A model generated the notes under the pieces. It had not been told where the DNA came from. It was given only the letters and a program-made list of their open reading frames with translations, and searched no databases. Below, piece by piece: positions 63,127-64,000 of a DNA stretch of 64,000 nt. How positions within the stretch are numbered: the first letter of the stretch is position 1; the number at the start of each line of letters is the position of its first letter. The DNA is from Nephrocerus scutellatus (Eukaryota; Arthropoda; Insecta; Diptera; Pipunculidae): the NCBI GenBank assembly GCA_947095585.1, contig OX352763.1, positions 118,461,908 to 118,525,907 of the forward strand. The letters run 5' to 3'. A program made the translations under genes and the position numbers.

Positions 63127-64000
63127 GTGTTCCCAACAATTTATCAATTTAAAAGCGGCGGACAAGTTGTCACCGCAGTATGGTTCCGGTCCTAATAGCG
63201 TAGATTCCGATCCAGCCCTAACTAATCTGTAGATTCGTTGCCTGCAATTCCCTGGTGACTGGGAACCAACAGAGTTTCACTCTCTTGTGTCTGCCAAAAA
63301 GATTGCAGTGCATCGTAGCAGTTTTTGACTTACAACGAGTCCGTTAAGTTGGACGAGAGCGCTTTAAGTGTTGCCTGGCTTTTTGAAAAGATATATATTA
63401 TAGCGCCCTTAATTCCTTTACTAAGGTTAATTTGGCGCAGATCTCAATGACATGAAGTTCCGCCTAGTATCGAGACTTTGGTGTTGGGTCAAAAGACACC
63501 AGCGCCAACTCCAGTTTCCATCTTTGAACCAGACCAGACCTTTAGCGGACAGTACAGGAACACCATTGCACCACATAGTCACCCGGTTTGTACCCGTATT
63601 CTAGTCGCAGCTTAACAGCACATCTAGCGGCCGTCTTCCTGATCAAGATTTACAGCGATGAAAGTCCAGAGAAAGCTTCTAGTGCGCATGGCACCCGTTA
63701 TACCAAGACAGGCAATTCTTTGTAGCTTCTGAAGCTTAGTTGTCGTTGTCTGTTCAAAAACTTTCGGCCACTATGTCCGCGTAGGTGATAATAGGGATCT
63801 CCATCATTGTATACATCCAATGTATCATTTTAGGATTTAGACCCCGAGTTCTGCCGTAAAGGCGTCTGCTGGCCCACACTTGATATAAGAATTCTAGGTT
63901 AGCCGTTTATCAAGAATGACGGCGGATATTTAAGCTCACTGGAATAATCTAACGTGATGCCTTTGATGACGACAGGTCCCAAATTGTCCAGTCTTCTTTT
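63127..64000 (-). mobile_element. R1/LOA-type LINE, thumb plus RNase H
   Basis: From the window edge downward: LDNLGPVVIKGITLDYSSEL (thumb, YLGV-type region), ARCAVKLRLEYGYKP, and LVSFDPTPK near 63490. From 63385 the sequence parallels 35760-35500 (acgagagcgctttaa / gttgcctgcaattccctgg = RNase H GHxGxxGN region). The copy runs out of the window on its 5' side. It is related to, but distinct from, the copy at 35239. Confidence 0.7.

Overview
The window reads as nuclear DNA of an insect, most likely a fly (Diptera). It has one intron-rich gene with canonical GT-AG splice sites. The rest is AT-rich non-coding sequence packed with broken retrotransposons, SINEs, mariner-type DNA transposon remnants and satellite arrays. 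Nothing is bacterial: no operons, no Shine-Dalgarno-led genes, no CRISPR. The order Diptera is inferred from the arrestin and the element types, not proven. || The only host gene I can support is an arrestin on the minus strand, from about 46463 down to 22443. Seven exons join into one uninterrupted frame of 776 codons plus a stop. The frame lacks its 5' end, because the first-methionine exon was not found. The arrestin core is spread over all seven exons. It carries a hinge insertion of about 160 to 180 residues, a second loop insertion, and a long low-complexity tail instead of a normal arrestin C-terminus. Its largest intron (about 12.4 kb, 23945-36394) holds many mobile elements. || Everything else is mobile or repetitive. 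(i) LINE family A ends in a short atg-type tail and occurs at least nine times. (ii) LINE family B is represented by two long, internally rearranged copies at 12.7-15.1 kb (+) and 55.9-57.5 kb (-). (iii) LINE family C, with the RT motif GVRQGCILSPILF, has four copies. (iv) RNase H-bearing LOA/R1/I-type LINEs occur as about nine fragments. (v) Jockey/CR1-type RT fragments lie at 37.6-39.9, 47.0-47.8, 52.8-53.8 and 59.6-60.0 kb. (vi) A tRNA-derived SINE family has one full-length copy at 25.1-25.4 kb and several fragments. (vii) Three degraded IS630-Tc1-mariner transposases are present. (viii) A short inverted-repeat element lies at 62.2-62.6 kb. (ix) Tandem arrays include a 58-bp-type array just downstream of the arrestin stop codon and a roughly 150-bp unit found at two sites in opposite orientation. 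|| Three nested insertions are supported by target-site duplications and give a relative order of events. A Jockey-type fragment went into LINE B, LINE C went into a SINE, and a 45-bp stub of LINE A went into the inverted-repeat element. I see no convincing undescribed defence or metabolic system. The most biologically interesting item is the enlarged arrestin.
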